Source: Actinomycetes bacterium
GTDB taxonomy: Bacteria; Actinomycetota; Actinomycetes; Mycobacteriales; Micromonosporaceae
Assembly: GCA_023437285.1 (NCBI GenBank)
Contig: JAEZGP010000442.1
Span: 1-5,049, forward strand
DNA length: 5,049 nucleotides
Direction: 5' to 3'
The position numbers were made by a program, and so were the translations under genes. Numbering within the stretch: position 1 is the stretch's first letter; each line of letters begins with the position of its first letter. Below, piece by piece: positions 1-5,049 of this stretch. The notes beneath the pieces were generated by a model. That model did no database searches. It was given only the letters and a program-made list of their open reading frames with translations, and had not been told where the DNA came from.

Positions 1-714
1 GACCCCACGGGCGCCGCGGCGCCCGTGGGCGCGACGATGAGCATCGGTGAGGTGCTGTCGCGGTTGCGTACGCAGTTCCCGGACGTCACGATCTCGAAGT
101 TGCGGTTCCTGGAGGCCGAGGGGCTCATCGAGCCGTACCGGGCGCCGTCCGGTTACCGCAAGTACAGCGTGGCGCACCTGGAGCGGTTGCGGTTCATCCT
201 GTCGGCGCAGCGTGACCGGTACCTGCCGTTGCGGGTTATCCGGGAGCAGTTGGCGGCGTTGGACCGGGGTGAGCGGGTCGTCGGGGTGGCCGTGCCGGCA
301 CGGGTGGCGGAGCCCGCCGGTGAGGTGAGCGCGGGTTCGGTGGAGGTGCGGGTCAGTCGCGCGGAACTCGCCGAGCGGGCCGGCCTCGACGCGGAGTCGG
401 TGACGGCGCTCATCGAGTACGGGGTGCTGGTACCCGGTTCTGATGGGTCTTTCGACGCGGAGGCGCTGACGGTGGCCCGGGCGGCCGCGCAGTTGGCGGC
501 GTACGGGATCGGGGCTCGGCATCTGCGGGCCGCCCGGGCCGCGGCGGACCGGGAGGTGGGGCTGTTGGAGCAGATCGTGGCCCCGATCGCGCGTCATGGT
601 GGGCCGGGTGGGCGGGCCCAGGCGGTGGAGACGGTGCACGAGTTGGCGGCTGTGCTGGGGCAGTTGCATTCGGCGCTGGTGCGGGCCGGGTTGCGGCGCG
701 GCCTGGGCATGTAG
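1..714 (+). CDS. ftsR: MerR-family transcriptional regulator FtsR (5' end probably outside window)
   Basis: This is a DNA-binding regulator of the FtsR/Rv1828 family. In Corynebacterium glutamicum FtsR activates ftsZ, so a role in cell-division gene control is inferred. The reading frame is open from base 1. In-frame starts are GTG 25 and ATG 37 (MSIGEVL), but neither has a good Shine-Dalgarno site. Family members usually carry a short variable tail before MSIGEVL, so the true start is probably upstream. Counting from GTG 25, residues 6-78 form the MerR winged helix-turn-helix with the typical motifs ISKLRFLEAEGL, PSGYRKYS and AQRDRYLPLRVIREQL. A low-complexity linker follows (about 80-107). 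Residues 108-225 form a second helical region that begins like another helix-turn-helix (SRAELAERAGLDAESVTALIEYG) and probably serves dimerisation or effector sensing. The DUF151 and Rv1830-type genes follow, as in M. tuberculosis. No truncation is seen at the C terminus. Confidence 0.93.
   Translation, partial: DPTGAAAPVGATMSIGEVLSRLRTQFPDVTISKLRFLEAEGLIEPYRAPSGYRKYSVAHLERLRFILSAQRDRYLPLRVIREQLAALDRGERVVGVAVPARVAEPAGEVSAGSVEVRVSRAELAERAGLDAESVTALIEYGVLVPGSDGSFDAEALTVARAAAQLAAYGIGARHLRAARAAADREVGLLEQIVAPIARHGGPGGRAQAVETVHELAAVLGQLHSALVRAGLRRGLGM
4..29. repeat. Perfect 26-bp palindrome at the start of ftsR
   Basis: CCCACGGGCGCCG (4-16) is followed directly by its exact reverse complement (17-29), with no spacer. 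It lies in the open N-terminal frame of ftsR, just before MSIGEVL at 37, where it would encode a Pro/Thr/Gly/Ala-rich tail. Alternatively, if translation starts at 25 or 37, it is an untranslated hairpin or operator covering the ribosome site. Confidence 0.8.
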
Positions 715-841
715 TCACAGCGGTATCGCGGGTCACACCCGTTGCGGCGATCACGGTAGGACGGATGCGGACGGTGTGGTGGCCGGCCGTGTACCGTGCA
801 AAGGAGAGCAGGCGCCAGGGGCGGAAGGGGCGAGGACTGCG

Positions 842-1306
842 GTGCGCGAACTGAGCGTCGTGGGCGTCAGGGTCGAGCTTCCGGGCAACCAACCGATCGT
901 GCTGCTGCGCGAGGTGGACGGGGATCGGTATCTGCCGATCTGGATCGGCGCGGTGGAGGCCACGGCGATCGCCTACGAGCAGCAGGGCATCAAGCCGACC
1001 CGGCCGCTTACCCATGATCTGCTGCGGGACGTGCTGGCCGCGCTGAAGGCGCCGCTGCACGCCGTGGAGATCATGGAGATGAAGGAGAACATCTTCTACG
1101 CCGAGTTGTTGATCGGGGACGGGTTGCGGATTTCGGCGCGGCCCAGTGATTCGATCGCCTTGGCGCTGCGGGTGGGTGCCCCGATCCGGTGCGCGGACGA
1201 GGTGCTCACGGAGGCGGGGATCATCATTCCCGACGAGCAGGAGGACGAGGTAGAGAAGTTCCGGGAGTTCCTGGATCAGGTACGTCCGGAGGACTTCGCC
1301 GGGTAG
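842..1306 (+). CDS. Bifunctional nuclease family protein (DUF151 / BFN domain)
   Basis: This 154-residue protein is almost entirely one DUF151 (bifunctional nuclease, PF02577-type) domain and resembles M. tuberculosis Rv1829. Plant relatives were reported to have DNase and RNase activity; the bacterial substrate and role are not settled. Visible family motifs are RELSVVGVRVELPGNQPIVLL at the N terminus, RYLPIWIGAVEATAI, RPLTHDLLRDVL, a strand pair around FYAELLIGDG, ARPSDSIALALRVGAPI, and an acidic C-terminal tail ending DFAG. The GTG start at 842 is chosen because GAGGA at 832-836 sits 5 bases upstream and the protein then begins exactly where relatives do. The frame runs open back to 596, but that stretch overlaps ftsR and has no family similarity. 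The 127-bp gap after ftsR allows a separate promoter. TACCGT at 792-797 fits a minimal -10, without a convincing -35. The protein is predicted cytoplasmic, with no signal peptide. Confidence 0.93.
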   Translation: MRELSVVGVRVELPGNQPIVLLREVDGDRYLPIWIGAVEATAIAYEQQGIKPTRPLTHDLLRDVLAALKAPLHAVEIMEMKENIFYAELLIGDGLRISARPSDSIALALRVGAPIRCADEVLTEAGIIIPDEQEDEVEKFREFLDQVRPEDFAG

Positions 1307-1360
1307 CGTTCAGGGGGGTCTTTCCCCGGTCGTGGGACGCTCGGCGTGTCGTGCGTGACG

Positions 1361-1393
1361 TTTCCCGGCAACCCTCAACGCGAGCTATAGGGT
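1361..1393 (+). promoter_or_regulatory. Candidate MerR-type promoter/operator of the second merR gene
   Basis: A TAGGGT -10 candidate (1388-1393, or TATAGG at 1386-1391) lies 35-40 bases before the ATG at 1429. A weak -35 candidate, TTCCCG at 1362-1367, is 20 or 18 bases upstream. An inverted repeat, ACCCT (1371-1375) and AGGGT (1389-1393), spans the spacer and overlaps the -10. MerR-family activators typically bind inverted repeats inside long 19-20 bp spacers, so autoregulation or control by the upstream FtsR is plausible but inferred. The -35 match is poor. Confidence 0.4.
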
Positions 1394-1428
1394 GGCCCCA
1401 AGACAGCACCGCGGCGGGAGGTTGGCAC

Positions 1429-2019
1429 ATGCGGGAGCCTGCGAGTCCGGGCCTGACTGACGATCCCCACGTGACGCAGGCACCGGACGGTTCGGGTGAC
1501 TCTGTCGGCTACCGGGGTGTGACGGCGTGCGGTGCCGCTGGGATCAGTTACCGCCAGCTCGACTACTGGGCCCGCACCGGGTTGGTGGTGCCGGGGGTGC
1601 GTGACGCGTCCGGTTCGGGCACCCAGCGGCTGTACTCGTTCCGTGACATCGTCGTCCTCAAGGTCGTCAAACGGCTCCTGGACGCGGGGGTGTCGCTGCA
1701 GAACATCCGTAAGGCGATCGACACGTTGCGCCAGCACGGCGTGGAGGATCTGGCCGGCATCACCCTGATCTCGGATGGCACGTCGGTGTATGAGTGCCGT
1801 TCCGCCGAGGAGGTCGTCGACCTTCTGCAGGGCGGTCAGGGCGTGTTCGGCATCGCGATCTCGGGTGCGTTCAAGGAGATCCAGGGTTCGCTGGCGCACC
1901 TGCCGGTCGCCGGCGAGGGTGCCCCGGAGCAGGGCACCGAGGCGGTCGAGGAGCCGGCCGCCGGTGCCGGTGCCGGCGATGAGTTGGCCGCCCGCCGGGC
2001 CCGCCGCCGCGTCGGCTAG
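1429..2019 (+). CDS. MerR-family transcriptional regulator, Rv1830 (ResR/McdR) type
   Basis: This is a 196-residue DNA-binding regulator. The M. tuberculosis counterpart Rv1830 has been linked to cell division, growth and antibiotic tolerance; the same role here is inferred. Residues 27-104 form the MerR winged helix-turn-helix: YRGVTACGAAGISYRQLDYW, ARTGLVVPGV, SGSGTQRLYSFRDIVVLK and the helix VKRLLDAGVSLQNIRKAI. Residues 105-157 form the conserved small C-terminal part (DLAGITLISDGTSVYEC, then VDLLQGGQGVFGIAI), which is characteristic of this subfamily. The tail from about 160 is low-complexity, Glu/Ala/Gly-rich and ends in a basic ARRARRRVG. ATG 1429 is chosen because GGGAGG at 1416-1421 lies 7 bases upstream and the N-terminal tail is short; the frame is open back to 1189 but overlaps the DUF151 gene. 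The last codons and the stop lie in a 24-bp direct repeat (2003-2026), suggesting recent local change at the C terminus. It is convergent with the next gene. Confidence 0.93.
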   Translation: MREPASPGLTDDPHVTQAPDGSGDSVGYRGVTACGAAGISYRQLDYWARTGLVVPGVRDASGSGTQRLYSFRDIVVLKVVKRLLDAGVSLQNIRKAIDTLRQHGVEDLAGITLISDGTSVYECRSAEEVVDLLQGGQGVFGIAISGAFKEIQGSLAHLPVAGEGAPEQGTEAVEEPAAGAGAGDELAARRARRRVG

Positions 2020-2072
2020 CGAGATGCGCGCAGGCGGACCCCGCAACGGCCGCCGCGTCGGCTAGCGAGATG
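2003..2072. repeat. Direct repeat of 24 bp with 46-bp period across the merR stop codon
   Basis: Bases 2003-2026 and 2049-2072 are identical over 24 positions; the offset is 46 bp. Each copy runs from GCCGCCGCGTC through the TAG stop to GAGATG. The first copy encodes the C-terminal residues and stop of the MerR regulator, and the second lies in the convergent intergenic gap. Similarity fades just after each copy (GCAGGCGG against GCGGGCGG), which fits a partial tandem duplication of a roughly 46-bp unit. Confidence 0.85.
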
Positions 2073-2083
2073 GCGGGCGGCCG
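2047..2083. terminator. Candidate GC-rich hairpin terminator between convergent genes
   Basis: CGGCCGCCGC (2047-2056) can pair with GCGGGCGGCCG (2073-2083) in a 10-bp stem with one bulged G and a 16-base loop. It sits in the 81-bp gap between the converging merR gene and the large reverse-strand gene, where a bidirectional terminator is expected. No T-run follows on either strand, so Rho-independent function is uncertain. Such hairpins also arise by chance in very GC-rich DNA. Confidence 0.35.
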
Positions 2084-2100
2084 CGGCGTAGGTCACGTGA

Positions 2101-4545
2101 TCACCCTAGCGTTCGGCGTACCTTGCGCAGCATCTCCGCACGGGCCGTCGCGTCGCCGAGCAGGTTGGCGTCGAGGCCGTGGTCGCGCAGCGCGGCCAGC
2201 ACGGCGGCGACGGTCGTCGACCGGTCCGCGAGCACGTGCACGAGGCGGTCGACCTCGGTGGCCTCGTCCCAGGTGAGCCCGATGCGGCGCAGGGACAGCG
2301 CGAAGTCGGAGTCGGCGACCATGTTCATGCGCCGGTTGGCGTCCAGGGCCGGTACGAACGAGCCCGGCACCAGGGTGCACGCCCGGTAGGCGCAGGTGAG
2401 CAGCGGCAGTCGGTAGCGGTACATGCGCCGGGCCCGTTCGGTGAGCAGCAGGGTGTGCAGGCCCCACTGTTCGACGCGTCGGGACTGGCGGCGGATGTCG
2501 CGGCCACGCCGGTCGTCGCGTTCGATGTGGTCCATGGCCGAGGCCTGGTCCCACAGGGCGGCGAAGCGGTCGGCGAGGTCGGCGTCCAGCGCCGACCAGT
2601 CGCGTACGCGGCGGCGGGTGTAGTCGTTGAGGCTTTCGGTGAAGCTGTCCTTGAGGAAGTGCCACAGGCCCCGGTGCGCGCGGTTGACCCCGGCCAGCGG
2701 GCCGCCGTCGTAGATGGCGCGGAAGCGGCGCGAGCCGAGCCGGCCGCGGCGAAACGACAGGATCGCGAACAGGGCCAGGGCGATGATCGTGGCGCCGCCG
2801 ACCACGGCGCTGGCCGTGCCGGCCCACTGGGCCACGCGCAGCCCGCCGCCGAACAGGGTCACCCAGCCGGGTTCCACGGCGGTGGCCTCGTCAAAGTCGT
2901 CGCGCGCGTCGGAGGGTTTCATGTCGACCAGCGCGTCGAGGACGGTGACGACGGTGATGAGGGCCAGCACGACCGACAGCCGGAAGTTGGACTTCTGCAG
3001 CGCGTCGGACTCGCGCACGCGGCGTTCGTCGAACGCGTACGTGATGGCTTTGAGCAGGTCCTCGTAGTCGCGTTTGACCTCGGCGACGTCGCTCAAAGTC
3101 TGTTCGCCGAGGCGGCGCACCTGGCGCACCAGCACGGAGGAGGCGATGGCGGTGCGCAGGCTGTGGTGACGGCGCTCGGACAGGGTGCCGTCGAACGTGG
3201 CCCGGTATGTCTCGACGAGTTCGTCGACGCTGCCCAGCGACTCGCGGGTGAACGTGCCGAGTTGGGCGAGGTCGGCGACGCCCTGCAGCAGGATCTGGTG
3301 GAGCAGTTCGACGCCGCGGTGCACGCGGCCGAGCCGGTACCAGCGGCGTACGGGCAGGTGGGTGGACAGGCCGTCCCAGAGGCGGAAGCCCTGTTCGGCG
3401 ACGGCCCGGTACACGCTGAGGTGGTTCTTCCAGATTTCGAGGTCGGATTGAACCTGGTTGAGGTGGGCGCCGAGGCGCGCCTCCACGTCGGTGAGCGCGG
3501 TGATGATGGTCGCGTTGGTGATCTCCTGGGCCTGGGCGGCGCTGCTGGCGCGGTCCAGGGGAACGCGGAGGCGGGCGGGCAGGATCAGGTACCGGGCCCG
3601 CAGGTCGGGGCCGGGGGCCAGTTTGCGCAGCACAAGGGAGCGGGCGTTGATGACGGTCTTGATGACGCCGGTCTCGCTGGTGTCGTAGGCGTCGAGGAAG
3701 CGGTGCAGCAGGCGGCGGGTCAGCTCGGAGCGGGGTGCGCTCAGGTAGTCGTCGGGGTCGGCGGGCAGGTCGGCGGGCACCACCACCCAGTACACGGGCA
3801 GTTCGTAGCGGGCCCCGAAGACCCGGAACTCGCGGGTGCGCAGGTGGGTGGCGAGCAGGCGGTGCGCGCGGGCGGCGAGGTCGTGGTCGAAGTACGCGGC
3901 GGTGCGCTCGAGGTCGAGGTCGACGCTGCCGTGTTCGGCCTCCCACCGGCGGTGCAGTTCGGGCAGGTCGGGTGGGCAGTAGCCGGGGTGGGCGGGCGGC
4001 CCGCTCCACACCGACACGCCGACCTCGCAGACGGGGGCGCCGGCGAGGTGGTCGAAGCGCAGTTCGATGACGACGTAGAAGTGCGGTACGCCGGGCGGGA
4101 TGACGGGTCGCCGGCGCGGCGGGCCGGCCGGTTCGGTGACGGCGAGGAACCGTTGCGCGTCGAGGACGACGCGGTGGCGTAGGGCGGCGAGGCGCTTTCG
4201 GGGTTGGGTTTCCTCGCGGGGGTTCTCCGCGCGGCTGAGCGCCTGCCAGGCGGTGCGGACCTGCTGTTGCAGCCATTCGAGCAGGTCGGCGGCCGCGTCG
4301 TCGCGCAGGTGGCGCAGCGGGTCGCCCACCGGGGCGTCGGGCAGGGCGGTGTCGGTTTCCGGGTCGACGCGCAGCCACGCGTGGCCGGGTCGTACGCAGT
4401 TGGGTTCCTGGTTGAGCAGGCGGCGCAGCAGTTCGCCGTGGCCGGGTTCGGTGTCGCTGGGTTGCAGGCGCCACAGCGATGTGGTCACGAGTACGAGCCG
4501 GTTGAATGCGGCGCCGTCCGCCCCCGTATCCATGAACATATTCAT
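2101..4545 (-). CDS. Large two-pass membrane protein of unknown function (814 aa)
   Basis: I do not recognise a named family. The start is ATG at 4545-4543 (MNMFMDTGADG); in-frame ATGs at 4539 and 4533 are alternatives, and no start has a strong ribosome site. Residues 14-300 look like a mixed strand/helix soluble region (RLVLVTTSLWRL, HFYVVIELRFDH, YELPVYWVVVPADL). Residues 335-520 are almost all helical, with probable coiled coil (EARLGAHLNQVQSDLEIWKN; DVAEVKRDYEDLLKAITYAF). Membrane segments lie near 521-540 (FRLSVVLALITVVTVLDALV) and 574-598 (WAGTASAVVGGATIIALALF). The 33-residue loop between them is acidic and the flanks are Arg-rich, so both termini should be cytoplasmic. Residues 599-814 are a basic, helical C-terminal domain (RRRVRDWSALDADLADRFAALWDQ). 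The helical arm plus membrane hairpin superficially resembles CorA, but the GMN motif is absent. The layout also recalls the membrane proteins of CATRA-type conflict systems; that is a resemblance from memory, not a family assignment. Codon use matches the neighbours, and the frame is uninterrupted. Confidence 0.85.
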   Translation of the reverse strand: MNMFMDTGADGAAFNRLVLVTTSLWRLQPSDTEPGHGELLRRLLNQEPNCVRPGHAWLRVDPETDTALPDAPVGDPLRHLRDDAAADLLEWLQQQVRTAWQALSRAENPREETQPRKRLAALRHRVVLDAQRFLAVTEPAGPPRRRPVIPPGVPHFYVVIELRFDHLAGAPVCEVGVSVWSGPPAHPGYCPPDLPELHRRWEAEHGSVDLDLERTAAYFDHDLAARAHRLLATHLRTREFRVFGARYELPVYWVVVPADLPADPDDYLSAPRSELTRRLLHRFLDAYDTSETGVIKTVINARSLVLRKLAPGPDLRARYLILPARLRVPLDRASSAAQAQEITNATIITALTDVEARLGAHLNQVQSDLEIWKNHLSVYRAVAEQGFRLWDGLSTHLPVRRWYRLGRVHRGVELLHQILLQGVADLAQLGTFTRESLGSVDELVETYRATFDGTLSERRHHSLRTAIASSVLVRQVRRLGEQTLSDVAEVKRDYEDLLKAITYAFDERRVRESDALQKSNFRLSVVLALITVVTVLDALVDMKPSDARDDFDEATAVEPGWVTLFGGGLRVAQWAGTASAVVGGATIIALALFAILSFRRGRLGSRRFRAIYDGGPLAGVNRAHRGLWHFLKDSFTESLNDYTRRRVRDWSALDADLADRFAALWDQASAMDHIERDDRRGRDIRRQSRRVEQWGLHTLLLTERARRMYRYRLPLLTCAYRACTLVPGSFVPALDANRRMNMVADSDFALSLRRIGLTWDEATEVDRLVHVLADRSTTVAAVLAALRDHGLDANLLGDATARAEMLRKVRRTLG

Positions 4546-4550
4546 TCATG
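4531..4550 (-). promoter_or_regulatory. AT-rich inverted repeat over the start codon of the 814-aa gene
   Basis: CATGAA (4531-4536) and TTCATG (4545-4550) are perfect inverted arms separated by 8 bases. A nested pair, ATGAA (4532-4536) and TTCAT (4541-4545), has a 4-base loop. The reverse-strand start codon is at 4545-4543, inside the repeat. The block is 14 of 20 A/T in an otherwise about 70% G+C window. It could be a repressor operator or an mRNA hairpin that masks the start codon. Function is inferred only. Confidence 0.35.
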
Positions 4551-4595
4551 ACGGCCCGTGCCCTGTCGATCGGCCGCCGGTCCCCACTGTGGAGA

Positions 4596-4621
4596 GTTTT
4601 GGCCATGGGCCGTACGGGTAA
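4596..4621 (+). promoter_or_regulatory. SigB/SigF-type (general stress) promoter for the small membrane protein gene
   Basis: GTTT (4596-4599) and GGGTAA (4616-4621) are separated by 16 bases. The actinobacterial SigB/SigF consensus is GTTT, 15-17 bases, then GGGTA followed by T or C, so this matches all but the last base. The -10 element ends 41 bases before the ATG at 4663, a normal leader length. The small, Lys/Ala-rich, YtxH-like product is of the kind often placed under general stress sigma factors, which agrees with the call. Confidence 0.55.
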
Positions 4622-4662
4622 ACGCCCTGCTGGACAGTGATGCGACAGGTGAGGAGGCGGCC

Positions 4663-5010
4663 ATGAGCCGAAAGCGGACCAAGGAGGTGTCGCGTCTCGT
4701 CGACAACGCGTGGGGAAACCTCACGTCGGCGGCGAGCTCCGGCGGTGACAAGGCGAAGTCGTACGGTGGGAAGGTCAGCGCCGGTTCCAAGGAGGCCAAG
4801 CGGCGTGCGGACGCCGCGATGAACGCCTTGGCCGGCAAGAAGCCCAAGCCCCGGTGGGGTTTGATCGCCGGCGCCGCGGCGCTGGGTGTCGCGCTGGGCT
4901 GGGTGGCGACCGCGTTCGGCCGTAAGGCTGTGGACACGGCGCAGGACAAGCTGACCGAGCAGGCCGACGACCTGCGGCTGTATGCCGACGAGGTCACCCC
5001 CGCGCACTGA
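4663..5010 (+). CDS. Small single-pass membrane protein, YtxH-like (115 aa)
   Basis: The protein has no clear named family, but the layout resembles YtxH-like or DUF883/ElaB-like small stress-associated membrane proteins. Residues 1-62 are hydrophilic and Lys/Ala/Ser-rich (MSRKRTKEVSRLVDNAW; KEAKRRADAAMNALAGKK) and probably helical. Residues 65-85 form one Gly/Ala-rich membrane segment (WGLIAGAAALGVALGWVATA), flanked by Lys-Pro-Arg before and Gly-Arg-Lys after. The tail (89-115) is an acidic amphipathic helix (DTAQDKLTEQADDLRLYADE). No cleavable signal peptide is visible. ATG 4663 is chosen for the strong GAGGAGG at 4651-4657, 5 bases upstream; the frame is open back to 4558, but that stretch covers the promoter. 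It is divergent from the 814-residue gene across 117 bp, with a stress-type promoter upstream. A role in envelope stress is inferred. Confidence 0.85.
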   Translation: MSRKRTKEVSRLVDNAWGNLTSAASSGGDKAKSYGGKVSAGSKEAKRRADAAMNALAGKKPKPRWGLIAGAAALGVALGWVATAFGRKAVDTAQDKLTEQADDLRLYADEVTPAH

Positions 5011-5030
5011 CCGTTGCGTCGCCGGGCCGG

Positions 5031-5046
5031 TGTGGGATCTCCCACA
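5031..5046 (+). terminator. Candidate hairpin terminator after the small membrane protein gene
   Basis: TGTGGG (5031-5036) and CCCACA (5041-5046) pair around an ATCT loop, with a possible seventh A-T pair. The hairpin begins 20 bases after the stop codon at 5008-5010. The window ends three bases later, so any T-run cannot be seen. It could also be an operator for the next gene. Confidence 0.4.
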
Positions 5047-5049
5047 GCG

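Noticed and set aside
801..808. AAGGAGAG as a ribosome site for a leader peptide or an earlier DUF151 start
   Set aside because: No ATG, GTG or TTG start follows within a usable distance. GAGGA at 832-836 is correctly spaced for GTG 842.
410..1060. A 216-codon reverse-strand frame opposite ftsR and the DUF151 gene
   Set aside because: It covers two clearly recognised forward genes, and its sequence is Pro/Arg-rich without motifs.
1315..1327. GGGG-TCTTT-CCCC hairpin after the DUF151 gene
   Set aside because: A four-bp stem is too short to support a terminator call.
2093..2104. Overlapping 8-bp palindromes TCACGTGA and GTGATCAC at the stop of the large gene
   Set aside because: Short palindromes of this size occur by chance, and nothing nearby suggests an operator at a gene end.
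3000..3080. CorA-like magnesium channel identity, from the long helix leading into the first membrane segment
   Set aside because: The GMN signature after the first segment is absent, there is a large domain after the second segment, and the loop is of a different length.
2179..4182. A 667-codon open frame on the + strand opposite the large reverse gene
   Set aside because: It is rich in Gly, Val, Ala and Gln with no domain-like pattern. It is the usual antisense shadow of a GC-rich gene whose codons end in G or C, and it has no ribosome site.
4534..4543. GAACATATTC as a LexA (SOS) box at the start of the large gene
   Set aside because: The actinobacterial consensus needs GAAC-N4-GTTC; spacing and right half do not match.
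2891..4606. A 571-codon reverse-strand frame overlapping the 814-residue gene
   Set aside because: It is Arg/Pro-rich low complexity, typical of an out-of-frame reading of high-GC coding DNA. The 814-residue frame gives credible membrane segments and helices instead.

Overview
The window is about 70% G+C, with strongly G/C-ending codons, GTG starts and purine-rich Shine-Dalgarno sites. The three genes at the left are a block known across actinobacteria. In Mycobacterium tuberculosis it reads garA-Rv1828-Rv1829-Rv1830. The organism is therefore an actinomycete. A family such as Micromonosporaceae is a guess from protein style and was not demonstrated.

Layout. Positions 1-714 (+) hold an FtsR/Rv1828-type MerR regulator whose frame is open at the left edge, so its N terminus is probably cut. 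Positions 842-1306 (+) hold a DUF151 'bifunctional nuclease' protein. Positions 1429-2019 (+) hold a second MerR regulator of the Rv1830 type, behind a promoter/operator-like element at about 1361-1393. Its stop codon lies in a 24-bp direct repeat, next to a GC-rich hairpin in the 81-bp convergent gap. Positions 4545-2101 (-) hold an 814-residue protein of unknown function: a large soluble N-terminal half, a long helical stretch, two membrane segments and a basic cytoplasmic C-terminal domain. Divergent from it, 4663-5010 (+) encodes a 115-residue, single-pass, YtxH-like small protein. It is preceded by a good match to a general-stress (SigB/SigF-type) promoter and followed by a hairpin at the right edge.

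How the parts may work together. The left block is housekeeping regulation: FtsR controls cell-division genes in Corynebacterium, and Rv1830 is linked to division and growth in mycobacteria. The right part looks like lineage-specific material attached to the end of this block. The large membrane protein has the layout of a membrane-anchored sensor or effector and loosely recalls the membrane proteins of actinobacterial conflict systems (CATRA type). No caspase, TPR, NTPase or nuclease partner is visible here. It shares a 117-bp divergent promoter region with the stress-type small protein. That region also carries an AT-rich inverted repeat lying exactly over the large gene's start codon.

No tRNA, rRNA, CRISPR array, insertion sequence or phage gene is seen. 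No gene-free stretch exceeds 300 bases.
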